Of a stretch of DNA of 64,000 nt, positions 36,134 through 44,875 are shown piece by piece. Each line of letters starts with the position of its first letter. Positions within the stretch are counted from its first letter, which is position 1. Position numbers and translations under genes: made by a program. Source of the stretch: CAZNXJ01 sp964577115 (GTDB lineage: Bacteria > Planctomycetota > Planctomycetia > Pirellulales > Pirellulaceae). The notes below the pieces were generated by a model, which was not told the DNA's origin, made no database searches, and worked only from the letters and a program-made list of their open reading frames with translations. The stretch covers positions 186,001 through 250,000 of the forward strand of contig CAZNXJ010000004.1 in assembly GCA_964577115.1 (NCBI GenBank). The letters are read 5' to 3'.

Positions 36134-38316
36134 GTCCCCCAAGCGCAGGTTCTAAAATGGTTGCCTCGCAAGCGGCTCGGCGTACTGCCAAGGGCCACCC
36201 CACTCGAACGGCCTCGAAATCTATGGCACTGATTGAACTGCGCGACATTCGAAAAAACTATCAGCTCGGCGAAATCGAAGTGCCGGTGCTGCGCGGGATC
36301 AACCTGACGATCGAGCGCGGCGAATTTGTCGCGCTGATGGGCGCTTCAGGTTCAGGCAAGACGACGCTGATGAACCTGATCGGCTGCCTGGACCGCCCGA
36401 CCGAAGGCGAGTACACGCTCGACGGTATCCGGGTATCGCGGCTCTCGCCCGCACAATTGGCGGTTGTTCGAAGCCGCCAGATCGGCTTCGTGTTTCAGGG
36501 CTTCAATCTGCTTTCACGCACGACGGCCGTCGGCAACGTCTTCATGCCGACGGCGTACTCGGCCGAACGCGTTCGCGGGCGCGAGCTCCGCGCGCGAGGC
36601 ATTGACTTGCTCGAAACCGTCGGCCTGGGGCATCGCCTGGACCATCGCCCAGCGCAAATGTCCGGTGGTGAACAACAGCGTGTCGCGATCGCCCGCGCGT
36701 TGATCAATCAACCGACGGTGCTGTTGGCAGACGAACCGACCGGGAACCTTGACTCGCGCACCGGCCGCGAAATTCTCCGGCTGTTTCGCGAACTGAATAC
36801 GAACCGAAATATCACACTGCTGCTGGTCACGCACGATGCCGAAGTCGCGCGGCACGCCGATCGCATCATCCATATCGCGGACGGCCAGATCCTCAGCGAC
36901 ACCGCAGTGGAGGGCGCAAAGCCCAAGCCAAGCAGCAAGCGGACAGCGGAACCGCCGCCCAGGAAATCCCGCAAACTGAAACGTCGCGGCTGGAGCTTCC
37001 GCGTACTGCTGTCCGCTATTTCGATGGCCTTGGAAGCGCTGCGCCGCAATCTACTGCGATCGATGCTCACGATGCTCGGCGTCATCATCGGTGTGGCCGC
37101 TGTCATTGCCATGATCGAAATCAGCCAGGGCGCCACGAAAGCCATCCAGGTCACCGTGACCAACATGGGCGCGAACACGCTAGTGGTGATGCCCAGCCCA
37201 ACGACACGCGGCGGCGTCAGTAGCGGAAGCGGTACCGCGGAAACGCTGACGCCAGACGACGCGCGAGCCATCCGCGACGAATGTCCCGCCGTGGTCTGTA
37301 CGGCACCGATCGTGTACGCGGACGCCCAGGTCGTCTATGGCAATCGGAACTGGGTTCCTCGTTATGTGCTGGGGAGCACCACCGAGTTTCTTCAAGCGCG
37401 CAATTGGACGGAAATCGAGCTTGGGCGTGCATTCGACGATCGCGAACTGCGGTCGGGAAGCCGCGTTTGCTTGATCGGACACACGGTGATGCGCGAGCTG
37501 TTCGGCGACGAGTATCCGATCGGTGCGGAAATCCGCGTACAAAACGTGCCGTTTACCGTGATCGGTGTGCTGAGCGAAAAAGGCGCTAACCTGCTGGGCG
37601 TCGATCAGGATGATATCCTGCTCGCTCCCTGGACGACGATGAAGTATCGCGTTAGCGGACAAGGTGTCGCTCAGCGCGCACGCAGCGATGAGCAGGAGGA
37701 TTACTTTCCCGGACGTTCGCCATTGGATCGCCTGCCGACGACGCGGGGCGTACGCAGTGAAAGCATTCACCAGGTGCTAGTCCAGGTCGCCTCGCACGAA
37801 CAGATTCCCGCAGCGGTCGAACAGATCGGCGCTGTCCTCCGCGACCGGCACCGCTTGCCCCCCGGGGAAGAAGATTTCCGCATCTGGGACAATTCGGAAG
37901 TGTCCGACGCCCTTACGCGTACCGTGGGCCTCTTGTCAGCGCTCGTGCTGGCAATTGCGGCGGTCTCGCTGATCGTAGGGGGTGTCGGCATTATGAACAT
38001 TATGCTGGTGTCCGTCTCGGAACGCACCCGCGAGATCGGGCTCCGCATGGCCGTAGGCGCCAACGCCGGCGATATCCTTCGCCAGTTCCTTGTGGAATCC
38101 GTTGTGCTATGTTTGGCCGGTGGCATCGTTGGGATTGCGGTCGGGCGTGGTGCCTCGCTGGCGATCGGACAGATGATGGGCTGGCCGACGGAACCGTCAC
38201 CCATGGCAGCGCTCGTATCCGTCGCGGTGGCGGTTACCGTAGGTATTACGTTCGGATATTATCCCGCCTGGAAAGCCTCGCGACTGATTCCGATCGAAGC
38301 CTTGCGATACGAGTAA
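36130..38316 (+). CDS. MacB-like ABC transporter, fused ATPase and permease
   Basis: A 728-residue protein. The N-terminal ATPase has Walker A GASGSGKTT, signature MSGGEQQR and Walker B VLLADEPTG. A basic linker (about 255-285), one transmembrane helix, a periplasmic domain and the C-terminal FtsX-type three-helix block (VGGVGIMNIMLVSVSERT) follow. This is the MacB mechanotransmitter fold. It is longer than typical MacB because of a 31-residue Arg/Ser/Ala-rich leader and the linker. The leader would vanish if translation began at the ATG at 36223 (MALIELRD), which is where the ATPase fold begins. The 36130 start is preferred because it overlaps the macA-like stop (ATGA). It probably drives export of the NRPS product with the preceding adaptor. 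Confidence 0.9.
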   Translation: MSPPSAGSKMVASQAARRTAKGHPTRTASKSMALIELRDIRKNYQLGEIEVPVLRGINLTIERGEFVALMGASGSGKTTLMNLIGCLDRPTEGEYTLDGIRVSRLSPAQLAVVRSRQIGFVFQGFNLLSRTTAVGNVFMPTAYSAERVRGRELRARGIDLLETVGLGHRLDHRPAQMSGGEQQRVAIARALINQPTVLLADEPTGNLDSRTGREILRLFRELNTNRNITLLLVTHDAEVARHADRIIHIADGQILSDTAVEGAKPKPSSKRTAEPPPRKSRKLKRRGWSFRVLLSAISMALEALRRNLLRSMLTMLGVIIGVAAVIAMIEISQGATKAIQVTVTNMGANTLVVMPSPTTRGGVSSGSGTAETLTPDDARAIRDECPAVVCTAPIVYADAQVVYGNRNWVPRYVLGSTTEFLQARNWTEIELGRAFDDRELRSGSRVCLIGHTVMRELFGDEYPIGAEIRVQNVPFTVIGVLSEKGANLLGVDQDDILLAPWTTMKYRVSGQGVAQRARSDEQEDYFPGRSPLDRLPTTRGVRSESIHQVLVQVASHEQIPAAVEQIGAVLRDRHRLPPGEEDFRIWDNSEVSDALTRTVGLLSALVLAIAAVSLIVGGVGIMNIMLVSVSERTREIGLRMAVGANAGDILRQFLVESVVLCLAGGIVGIAVGRGASLAIGQMMGWPTEPSPMAALVSVAVAVTVGITFGYYPAWKASRLIPIEALRYE

Positions 38317-38520
38317 CGACAGCGCATTGGGCCGCACCGCTGCCGGTTGTCCTGGGCGGCATCTTCGGCGCGAGCGGCAGTGATGGCAATCGCGTCGCCC
38401 GCCGTCCGCGTGCGGCGCACTCGAATGCCACAGGGCAGGGACGCGCTCGAAGGTGTGCCGGCGCAGCGTGCGCCGCGCGCCAGGCCAGCAGAGTTCGCTC
38501 GTCGATGAGGTCTCGAAACT
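38317..38520. other. intergenic region between the MacB-like and DevB-like genes
   Basis: These 204 bp separate the two exporter units. A short perfect hairpin (GGCGCA-GCG-TGCGCC) lies near its right end, not followed by a T-run. I see no convincing promoter. A separate transcript for the DevBCA-like genes is possible. Confidence 0.3.
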
Positions 38521-39777
38521 GTGCGACGCGTTCTGGTTATCGCCGTGTTGATTGCCGCGGCAGGTGTGGCCCTCTGGGTCGCTTGGCCGCAGATTCGCGG
38601 CCGGTACGATGCGTCGAGAAATCCGGCCTCCGCCTCGCAGCCCGCCGCAAGCAAATCGGCAGCGCCGCGCCGCGCGATTATAGCGCTGGGCACGATCGAA
38701 CCTGAAAACGGGGTCATTCACGTTGGCAGCCCGCTGATCGGTTATCGGATCGCAAAGATTCATGTCCGAGAAGGGCAGCGTGTCGGTGAAGGTACTCTGC
38801 TTGCCGAACTGGATGACGCCGCGGCGCAGGCCGAATTACGAGTGGCCGAAGCACAGCTCGCCGAAGCGCGCGAGCGCCAGGCGACTGAAGTGCAGCTCGC
38901 CCAGCAGAAAGTCGCGGCGGCGGAACTTGCGTTGCAGCAGTTAACGGAGAGTCGGCCGCTGCAACTCAAAGCCCAGCAATCGCTCGTTGAAGTCGCGGCC
39001 GCCAACGTGCGGCAAGCCGAGCGCGAACAGGCCCGCATCGCACGCCTCCGGGAGCTCGACGAACCGTTGGTCGGCGAAGCGCAGGTTGAACAACAGCAAC
39101 TTGTGCTTGAAGCCGCCCGCGCGGAATACGCCGCGGCCGAAACCAACCTGCGGCGACTGGAACAGTCGCTGGAATTTCAGCAGCGGCAGGCCGAAGCCGA
39201 GCTGACGAGTGCTCAGCTCGCGCTCTCACTTGCCGAAAAAGGCACGGGCATTGAATCGATCGAGCGCCGCGTCGATATCGCTCGTCTACAGTTGCAGCAA
39301 ACCCGCATCCTCGCGCCGATGGACGCCGTCGTGCTGACCGTCGCGGCCCATCCTGGCGAACTCGTCGCGCAGCAACCGATCCTTCAGCTCGCCGATCTTC
39401 AACACCTCACCTGCGTAGCGGAAGTCGAAGCCTCCGACGTCAGCGCGATCGCGCCCGGTCATAAGGCCATTATTCGCTCGCGCGCCCTGGGCGAACACGA
39501 ACTCGGCGGCCAGGTCGAACGGATCGGCAGCCTGGTGGCGGAAGCACAACTGAGGCCTCTCGATCCGCGTGCTCCGATCGACCGTAGCGTCGTCAAGGTT
39601 GTCATCGATATCCCGCCTGAACAAATCGCGCGACTGGCATCGCACTCCCCCACCGATCACCGCAGTGCCCTTGTGGGGCTGCAAGTCGAAGTGGAATTGC
39701 CGCTCGCCACAAGTTCGCCGGCCGAAAACAACACGGCGCGGGACGACGAGCAGCACACGGCGGCAGCGGGCTCCTAG
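38521..39777 (+). CDS. devB: DevB-like membrane-fusion (HlyD-family) adaptor
   Basis: A 418-residue adaptor with a GTG start; GAGG lies about 12 bp upstream. The N-terminal anchor is VLVIAVLIAAAGVALWVAW. The lipoyl half LGTIEPENGVIHVGSPLIGY and the following VREGQRVGEGTLLAELDD are typical of DevB. A long coiled-coil hairpin (about 105-240, rich in Q, E and A) and the return lipoyl strand ILAPMDAVVLTV follow. DevB joins the DevC/DevA inner-membrane pump to a TolC-like outer-membrane channel; in cyanobacteria the system exports heterocyst glycolipids. Here it is directly followed by two DevC permeases and a DevA ATPase, all on one strand. Export of a lipid-containing product fits the upstream FAAL/PKS/NRPS genes. 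Confidence 0.85.
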   Translation: MRRVLVIAVLIAAAGVALWVAWPQIRGRYDASRNPASASQPAASKSAAPRRAIIALGTIEPENGVIHVGSPLIGYRIAKIHVREGQRVGEGTLLAELDDAAAQAELRVAEAQLAEARERQATEVQLAQQKVAAAELALQQLTESRPLQLKAQQSLVEVAAANVRQAEREQARIARLRELDEPLVGEAQVEQQQLVLEAARAEYAAAETNLRRLEQSLEFQQRQAEAELTSAQLALSLAEKGTGIESIERRVDIARLQLQQTRILAPMDAVVLTVAAHPGELVAQQPILQLADLQHLTCVAEVEASDVSAIAPGHKAIIRSRALGEHELGGQVERIGSLVAEAQLRPLDPRAPIDRSVVKVVIDIPPEQIARLASHSPTDHRSALVGLQVEVELPLATSSPAENNTARDDEQHTAAAGS

Positions 39778-39820
39778 CGTCCGATCACGATTCGACTCCC
39801 CGAGAAGTCGGGACGCGCCG

Positions 39821-40990
39821 ATGAAGACACCGCTCGCCTGGCACAACCTGCTGCACAAAAAAGTGCGAACGGGAATTGCGGTGGCCGGAATTACGTTCGC
39901 CGTGGTGCTGATGTTTCTTCAGCTCGGTTTCCTCGAAGCCGTCAAAGCCAGCGCAACGGTGACGTACGATGCGCTCGAATTCGATCTCTGCATTCGCTCG
40001 CGGGATTACCTTTATCTGGCCGAATCACGCACGTTCGCCGAAGATCGTCTGACGCGCGCCGCATCGGTTGCCGGCGTGCGGCGAGCGGCGCCGCTGCTGA
40101 TCTCGAGCAACTCGTGGCGCAATCCGCACAACGGCGAGCGCCGAGCGATCCTTTGCCTCGGCGTGCCCGTCGAGGAGCCACCGCTCCAGGATGCCGAGCT
40201 GCGCGAGCAAGTACAAACCCGGTTGACGCGGCCGGACGTCGTGCTGATCGACACGACGACGCGCCGAGAATACGGACCGCACAATCGGAAACAGTTCGGT
40301 CCGGCCGACCATGATCCGGCCCATCCGGTGTACGTCGAGATGAACCAAACGACCGTGCGCATCGCCGGCCACTACACGCTCGGCACCGGCCTCTCCTCCG
40401 GTGGCTCGGCCCTGATGAACCTTCGTGGCCTCCGCCAGGCAACGCCGTGGCTCGAACCAGGCCAGATTAGCTTGGGACTGGTCATGCTCGAGCCGGGCTA
40501 CGAAGCCAAACAGACCGCCGCGCAATTGCGCTCCGTGCTGCCGGGCGATGTCGATGTGCTAACGCGCGACGAGGTACTCGATGAAGAGCTGATGTACTGG
40601 GTCTGGCAAACGAACTACGGGCGTATCTTCCAAACGGGCGTGCTCGTCGCGCTGGTGGTCGGAACTGCGATCGTCTATCAAGTGCTGGCGAGCGACGTGA
40701 GCAACATGCTACCCGAATACGCCACGATGAAGGCAATGGGCTACCAGAACACGCATCTGGCAATGGTCATTGTGCAGCAGGCGACGCTGCTGGCACTTAC
40801 GAGTTTTGCACTCGGCATCCTTCTGGCCGAAGGACTTTACCTGATCACAACGGCCGGTGCGGGGATCCCCGTCCGCATGACGACTTTCAATATTGGGCTG
40901 GTTTTTACACTGAGCCTCGCGATGTGCATCCTGTCGGGTCTAGCCGCCGCGCGCAAGGCGTTTCGAGCGGACCCGGCTGATCTGTTCTGA
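39821..40990 (+). CDS. devC: DevC-like ABC transporter permease, first copy
   Basis: A 389-residue permease starting MKTPLAWHNLLHKKVRTGIAV, the N-terminus expected for DevC (short basic segment, then a transmembrane helix). The periplasmic domain is about 210 residues, followed by three C-terminal helices of FtsX type (GVLVALVVGTAIVYQVL, MVIVQQATLLALTSFALGIL, FNIGLVFTLSLAMCILSGL) with the cytoplasmic EYATMKAMGY coupling loop. It ends in RADPADLF, the same ending as the second copy, so the two are paralogues that probably form a heterodimer. The open frame extends further upstream inside the devB-like gene, but the ATG at 39821 is the first one giving a normal DevC N-terminus. Confidence 0.85.
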   Translation: MKTPLAWHNLLHKKVRTGIAVAGITFAVVLMFLQLGFLEAVKASATVTYDALEFDLCIRSRDYLYLAESRTFAEDRLTRAASVAGVRRAAPLLISSNSWRNPHNGERRAILCLGVPVEEPPLQDAELREQVQTRLTRPDVVLIDTTTRREYGPHNRKQFGPADHDPAHPVYVEMNQTTVRIAGHYTLGTGLSSGGSALMNLRGLRQATPWLEPGQISLGLVMLEPGYEAKQTAAQLRSVLPGDVDVLTRDEVLDEELMYWVWQTNYGRIFQTGVLVALVVGTAIVYQVLASDVSNMLPEYATMKAMGYQNTHLAMVIVQQATLLALTSFALGILLAEGLYLITTAGAGIPVRMTTFNIGLVFTLSLAMCILSGLAAARKAFRADPADLF

Positions 40991-41056
40991 GAAACCCACG
41001 TCGATCGAGTCGGACGGCAAGTAAACACTAGATCGTTTTGATATGTGCTCCACCGT

Positions 41057-42226
41057 ATGAGTCGCACTACTCCGCTGGCTTGGAAGAACCTGGTGCACGA
41101 GCCCCGCCGGCTCGCCGTCAGCGTTGCGGGCGTAGGGTTTGCGGTACTGCTGATCTTCATGCAGCTGGGCTTCCTGAATGCGCTTCTGGAAAGCACCGTG
41201 CAAGTGCTGCGGCGGCTGAATGGCGAACTGATTGTGCTGAGCCGTGCGCGTTACGCGCTGCCTGCTCGCGATCGCTTCGACCGGCGGCGTCTGTATCAAA
41301 TCGAGGGACTGCCGAACATCCAGGGTGTGTACCCGCTGTACATGGAAACGGTCGACTCGGTGCTGCGCCCGCAGGGCCAGCGAGGTTTGCCGATTCGCGT
41401 ATTGGCCTGGCGCGAAGATCAGCCGACGTTTAACGTTCATTGGCTGGAAGGTGGACTGGAACACCTGCGGCGCCCCGGAACCGCAGCCTTCGATCGGGCA
41501 AGCCGCCCGAAGTATGGATTCCACAGCATCCAGGATGTGCCGGAGTCGTATGCGGCCGAACTCGCCGGGAAGCGTCTGCGTCTGGGAGGTAGCTTTTATC
41601 TGGGGATCGACTTCGCGACCGACGGCAATCTGATCATGCTGGCTCGGAACTTCGCCGAGTTTTTTCCTTATCGTTCGGAATCGGGCGATCCGCTCGACAT
41701 GGTTGATCTGGCGGTTATTGAGCTCGCCCCCGGAGCCGACGCAAGAAGCGTCCAGCGGCAGTTATCGGCCCTCCTGCCGCCTGACGTGCAGGTCATGACA
41801 AAGGAAGCCCTGATCGCCCGTGAAAAGGCGTTTTGGCGCAGTAACGCCCCCGTAGGGTACATTTTTCTCGTGGGTGTCTGTGTGGGGTTCCTCGTCGGCG
41901 TTGTTATCTGCTACCAGATCATCTACTCGGATATCGCCGACCACCTGCGCGAATTCGCCACGCTTAAAGCCATGGGCTACACCACACGTTATTTTTTGAA
42001 GCTCGCATTGGCGCAGGGGTTCTACTTGTCCGTACTCGGTTTCGTACCCAGCTTGTTGGCGGCCGCCGTATTCTATCAATCGCTGGCCCACTACACGGGG
42101 CTCACGATGCAATTGACATGGCCCGTCGTCGGACTTGTGTTTGGCGTCACGCTGCTCATGTGCAGCGTCTCGGGACTGTTGGCCCAGCGGCGTCTGCTGA
42201 CGCTCGACCCGGCCGACTTGTTTTAA
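41057..42226 (+). CDS. devC: DevC-like ABC transporter permease, second copy
   Basis: A 389-residue permease, MSRTTPLAWKNLVHEPRRLAV, equal in length to the first copy and clearly homologous (PLAW.NL at the N-terminus, EFATLKAMGY coupling loop, LDPADLF end). A GTG four codons upstream (41045) is an alternative start. The four helices and large periplasmic domain match DevC/FtsX permeases. Two non-identical DevC genes in tandem suggest a heterodimeric pump, whereas the classical cyanobacterial DevBCA has one. It is followed after 28 bp by the ATPase gene. Confidence 0.86.
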   Translation: MSRTTPLAWKNLVHEPRRLAVSVAGVGFAVLLIFMQLGFLNALLESTVQVLRRLNGELIVLSRARYALPARDRFDRRRLYQIEGLPNIQGVYPLYMETVDSVLRPQGQRGLPIRVLAWREDQPTFNVHWLEGGLEHLRRPGTAAFDRASRPKYGFHSIQDVPESYAAELAGKRLRLGGSFYLGIDFATDGNLIMLARNFAEFFPYRSESGDPLDMVDLAVIELAPGADARSVQRQLSALLPPDVQVMTKEALIAREKAFWRSNAPVGYIFLVGVCVGFLVGVVICYQIIYSDIADHLREFATLKAMGYTTRYFLKLALAQGFYLSVLGFVPSLLAAAVFYQSLAHYTGLTMQLTWPVVGLVFGVTLLMCSVSGLLAQRRLLTLDPADLF

Positions 42227-42254
42227 AGGCGGGCGAACGCGAGGGAGTTGAGGG

Positions 42255-43406
42255 GTGACGATCGAGTTTCCGCACCGAGCGACAAAGCAAAACCTGTTCG
42301 GCAACGAACAGGAGCTGCGCCCGCGCGCGCTGCGCATCCGCGACCTACAGCACTACTACGGCCAGGGCGAATCGCGACGGCAGGTCCTGTTTGACAACTC
42401 GCTGGATGTGTACGAAGGCGAGATCGTCATCATGACCGGCCCGTCCGGTTCGGGAAAAACTACGCTCCTCACGCTGATCGGTACGCTACGCACCGTGCAG
42501 GAAGGCAGCCTCCGCGTGCTCGGCAAGGAGCTCTGCGGTGCGACACCTTCCCAACTGATCGCCACGCGGCGCGACATCGGCTTCATCTTCCAGGCGCATA
42601 ATCTGTTCAACTCGCTAACGGCCCTCCAGAACGTGCGTATGGGCATGGAGCTGTTCGGCTTCCGCGAGTCGGAGATGAACCAGCGGGCGACGAGCCTACT
42701 CGAGCGGCTCGGGCTTGGGCACCGCCTGCACTACAAGCCGGATTCGTTGTCGGGTGGGCAAAAACAGCGAGTCGCAATCGCGCGCGGATTGGCGCACGGC
42801 CCCAAGATCGTTCTGGCCGATGAGCCTACCGCGGCACTCGACGAAAAATCGGGGCGCGAAGTCGTAACACTCTTTCAGGAGATTGCCAAAGAGCAGCGTG
42901 TGACGATTCTCATGGTGACGCATGACAACCGCATTCTGGATGTGGCCGACCGTATCGTGAATATGGTCGATGGCCGCATCAAGTCGGACGTCGTCGTCCA
43001 TGAAGCCGCACTGATCTGTGAATTCCTCCAACACCGCTCGGCCTTCCACGGCCTGACGCCCTCGACGCTAGCCAGCATTGCCGACAAGATGTGGGTCGAA
43101 CGGTTCACGCCAGGCGAGACGGTGATCCGGCAAGGCGAAATGGGGGATAAGTTCTATTTGATTCGGCAAGGCGAAATGGAAGTCATTCGCGACGATGGGG
43201 GCGGTCCGCGCGCCGTGGCTACGCTGACCGACGGCGCGTCGTTTGGAGAACAGTCCCTGCTAACCGGAAAGCCGCGTAACGCTACTGTGCGTGCCCGCCG
43301 TCCGACAATCCTGTACGTTCTCGGAAAAGCCGACTTTGAGGCCGCTCTGGCGGCGAGCGCACCGCTCCGCGCGGAACTCCAGAAGGCGCTGTTCGAGCGT
43401 CAGTAG
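42255..43406 (+). CDS. devA: DevA-like ABC ATPase fused to a C-terminal cyclic-nucleotide-binding domain
   Basis: A 383-residue protein with a GTG start behind a purine-rich GAGGGAGTTGAGG. Residues about 25-245 are an ABC ATPase of the DevA/LolD/MacB type: Walker A GPSGSGKTT, signature LSGGQKQR, Walker B IVLADEPTAALD, H-loop VTHDN. Residues about 265-380 form a cNMP-binding beta-barrel: FTPGETVIRQGEMGDKFYLI, then a phosphate-binding cassette FGEQSLLTGKPRNATVRA that keeps the Glu and Arg used to bind cyclic nucleotides. DevA normally lacks this domain. The fusion suggests transport is gated by a cyclic nucleotide or related ligand. It is the last + strand gene of the locus; its end overlaps the stop of the convergent TolC-like gene by 7 bp. 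Confidence 0.9.
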   Translation: MTIEFPHRATKQNLFGNEQELRPRALRIRDLQHYYGQGESRRQVLFDNSLDVYEGEIVIMTGPSGSGKTTLLTLIGTLRTVQEGSLRVLGKELCGATPSQLIATRRDIGFIFQAHNLFNSLTALQNVRMGMELFGFRESEMNQRATSLLERLGLGHRLHYKPDSLSGGQKQRVAIARGLAHGPKIVLADEPTAALDEKSGREVVTLFQEIAKEQRVTILMVTHDNRILDVADRIVNMVDGRIKSDVVVHEAALICEFLQHRSAFHGLTPSTLASIADKMWVERFTPGETVIRQGEMGDKFYLIRQGEMEVIRDDGGGPRAVATLTDGASFGEQSLLTGKPRNATVRARRPTILYVLGKADFEAALAASAPLRAELQKALFERQ

Positions 43407-44668
43407 CTGCCGACGCCTGCGCCGCAGTAGGGGCAGCCCGCCAGGCCGCACATCGCCGGGAGTTGCCCCTGCGCTTGCTGCAAGCGAACTTGAGCAATCT
43501 TCCATTCGATGACGTCGTGCAGCAAATCCAGTTCGGCGGCCAGCAGTTCGAGTTCCGCCTGGCGTATGGGGAGCTGGCCGCCGCGCACCTGCTGCTGCTG
43601 GCGCACGTTCTCGACGTGCTCGCGGGCCAGCGTCACACGCTGCTGCGTCAAGGCAATCTGTTCCAGCCGCTCGCCAACCAGCTCCGCCGCCCGCGTCACC
43701 GCGCGCGCGACGGACTGCTCCTGATCGCCGAGCAGTTCGGCCAGCTGCCAGCGCCGCACGTTCGCTTCGCCCGCCACGGCGTGCCGAAACAGCCAGCCAA
43801 TACGAGCTTGATTGTCCGTACGTCCCAGCGCCGGATGCTGCTCGGAGAGGAATGTTCGAGAAACGTCGAGCAGTGCGGTGTCGCCAGCGCCCATCACCAA
43901 GCGCAGCGCTGCGAGATCCGCGCGCCGAGCCATCGCGGTCGCAACGGCCGACGGAACGTCGGGTCGCTCAGCATGCACCACCAGATCGGCTTCAGGCCAA
44001 AAGCGCGAGCCATCGGCCAAGACAACATCGAGCTGCTCGACCAATTGATCGTGCAGTTGCTGCGCGGTAACACGCAGCTCGACCTGCTCGTGAAGCAGTT
44101 CCAATCGCCCGCGAGCAACCTCGGAGCGTGACACCGGCGGCACAATCCCCTGCTGCCGTAGCGCGTCGATATCTGACAATATGCTGTCAGTAATCTGCAC
44201 GCGGCGAGTGACGTTCTCTGCCGCGCCTTCCGCTTCCGCCAGCCGGAGAAATAGTTCCAGCGCCTGGCCGGCCGTGCGGTTTCGGTCGTGCTGCGCAAGT
44301 TGTACGAGAAGGGCTCGCGTCAGTTCGACACTCTCGCGTGCGTTTGCATGGCGAACTTGTTCCTCGACGGCGTACGATTCCTTCTCGAGCAAATTTGCGG
44401 CGCGCGCATTGCGCGCGGCGAGGCACATCGCGTCGTGTTCGCGGAGCAGGCAGTAGCGCGGCTTGGGATGTTCGGTAAATTCGTCGAGCGGCGGGATGGC
44501 CGTCACGTCGGGAATCACCGAGCGCCGTTCGGTCGGCTCGCAATCGATAATCTCCGGCGCGCCAGCGGCCATCCCCCAGCAATCACGCAGCTGCCGGCCC
44601 GCGCAGCCCACCGCGCCGGCGAGCACCAGCAGGGTTGCGATTCGCAGAATTTGGCGTGCCGCCGACAT
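43400..44668 (-). CDS. TolC-like outer-membrane efflux lipoprotein (probable)
   Basis: A 422-residue protein starting MSAARQILRIATLLVLAG with a lipobox (AVGC, Cys about residue 22). The remainder is almost entirely alpha-helical and rich in Q, E, L, A and R, with two related halves (about 90-200 and 290-400) as in TolC/OprM hairpin repeats. Repeated hairpin phrases are SRSEVARGRLELLHEQVEL and IRQAELELLAAELDLLHD. I call it an outer-membrane efflux factor because planctomycete and cyanobacterial Dev-type pumps need one and it is adjacent, though on the opposite strand. The membrane-barrel strands are not clear by eye. The C-terminus carries CGLAGCPYCGAG, an odd cysteine cluster. A coiled-coil lipoprotein of another type is possible. 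Confidence 0.65.
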   Translation of the reverse strand: MSAARQILRIATLLVLAGAVGCAGRQLRDCWGMAAGAPEIIDCEPTERRSVIPDVTAIPPLDEFTEHPKPRYCLLREHDAMCLAARNARAANLLEKESYAVEEQVRHANARESVELTRALLVQLAQHDRNRTAGQALELFLRLAEAEGAAENVTRRVQITDSILSDIDALRQQGIVPPVSRSEVARGRLELLHEQVELRVTAQQLHDQLVEQLDVVLADGSRFWPEADLVVHAERPDVPSAVATAMARRADLAALRLVMGAGDTALLDVSRTFLSEQHPALGRTDNQARIGWLFRHAVAGEANVRRWQLAELLGDQEQSVARAVTRAAELVGERLEQIALTQQRVTLAREHVENVRQQQQVRGGQLPIRQAELELLAAELDLLHDVIEWKIAQVRLQQAQGQLPAMCGLAGCPYCGAGVGSY

Positions 44669-44875
44669 GCGTACAGCTCGATTTTCTCGCCCAGAACTGC
44701 ATCCGCGGATGCACAGACCATCTGCACTCCTGGGTCTACTATCGCCCGTGCGGCCAAACTGGCTTGTAAGGCTTTTTCCGAACCTGCACAGATTACCAGT
44801 CTTACCGTTCGCACCGCTTCGCGCGGGACGCGCGGCGCTGCGTGCTGGGATAGCACGTTGCTACAATGTGCCAGC

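Noticed and set aside
39569..39820. N-terminal extension of the first DevC-like permease into the devB-like gene
   Set aside because: The extension is Arg/Ser-rich shadow sequence; a normal DevC N-terminus starts at 39821.
12245..44668. Heterocyst-glycolipid-type (hgl) locus, suggested by the DevBCA genes
   Set aside because: The synthase here contains a three-module NRPS with thioesterase and an FAAL starter, which does not fit a glycolipid PKS island. Only the exporter type is shared.
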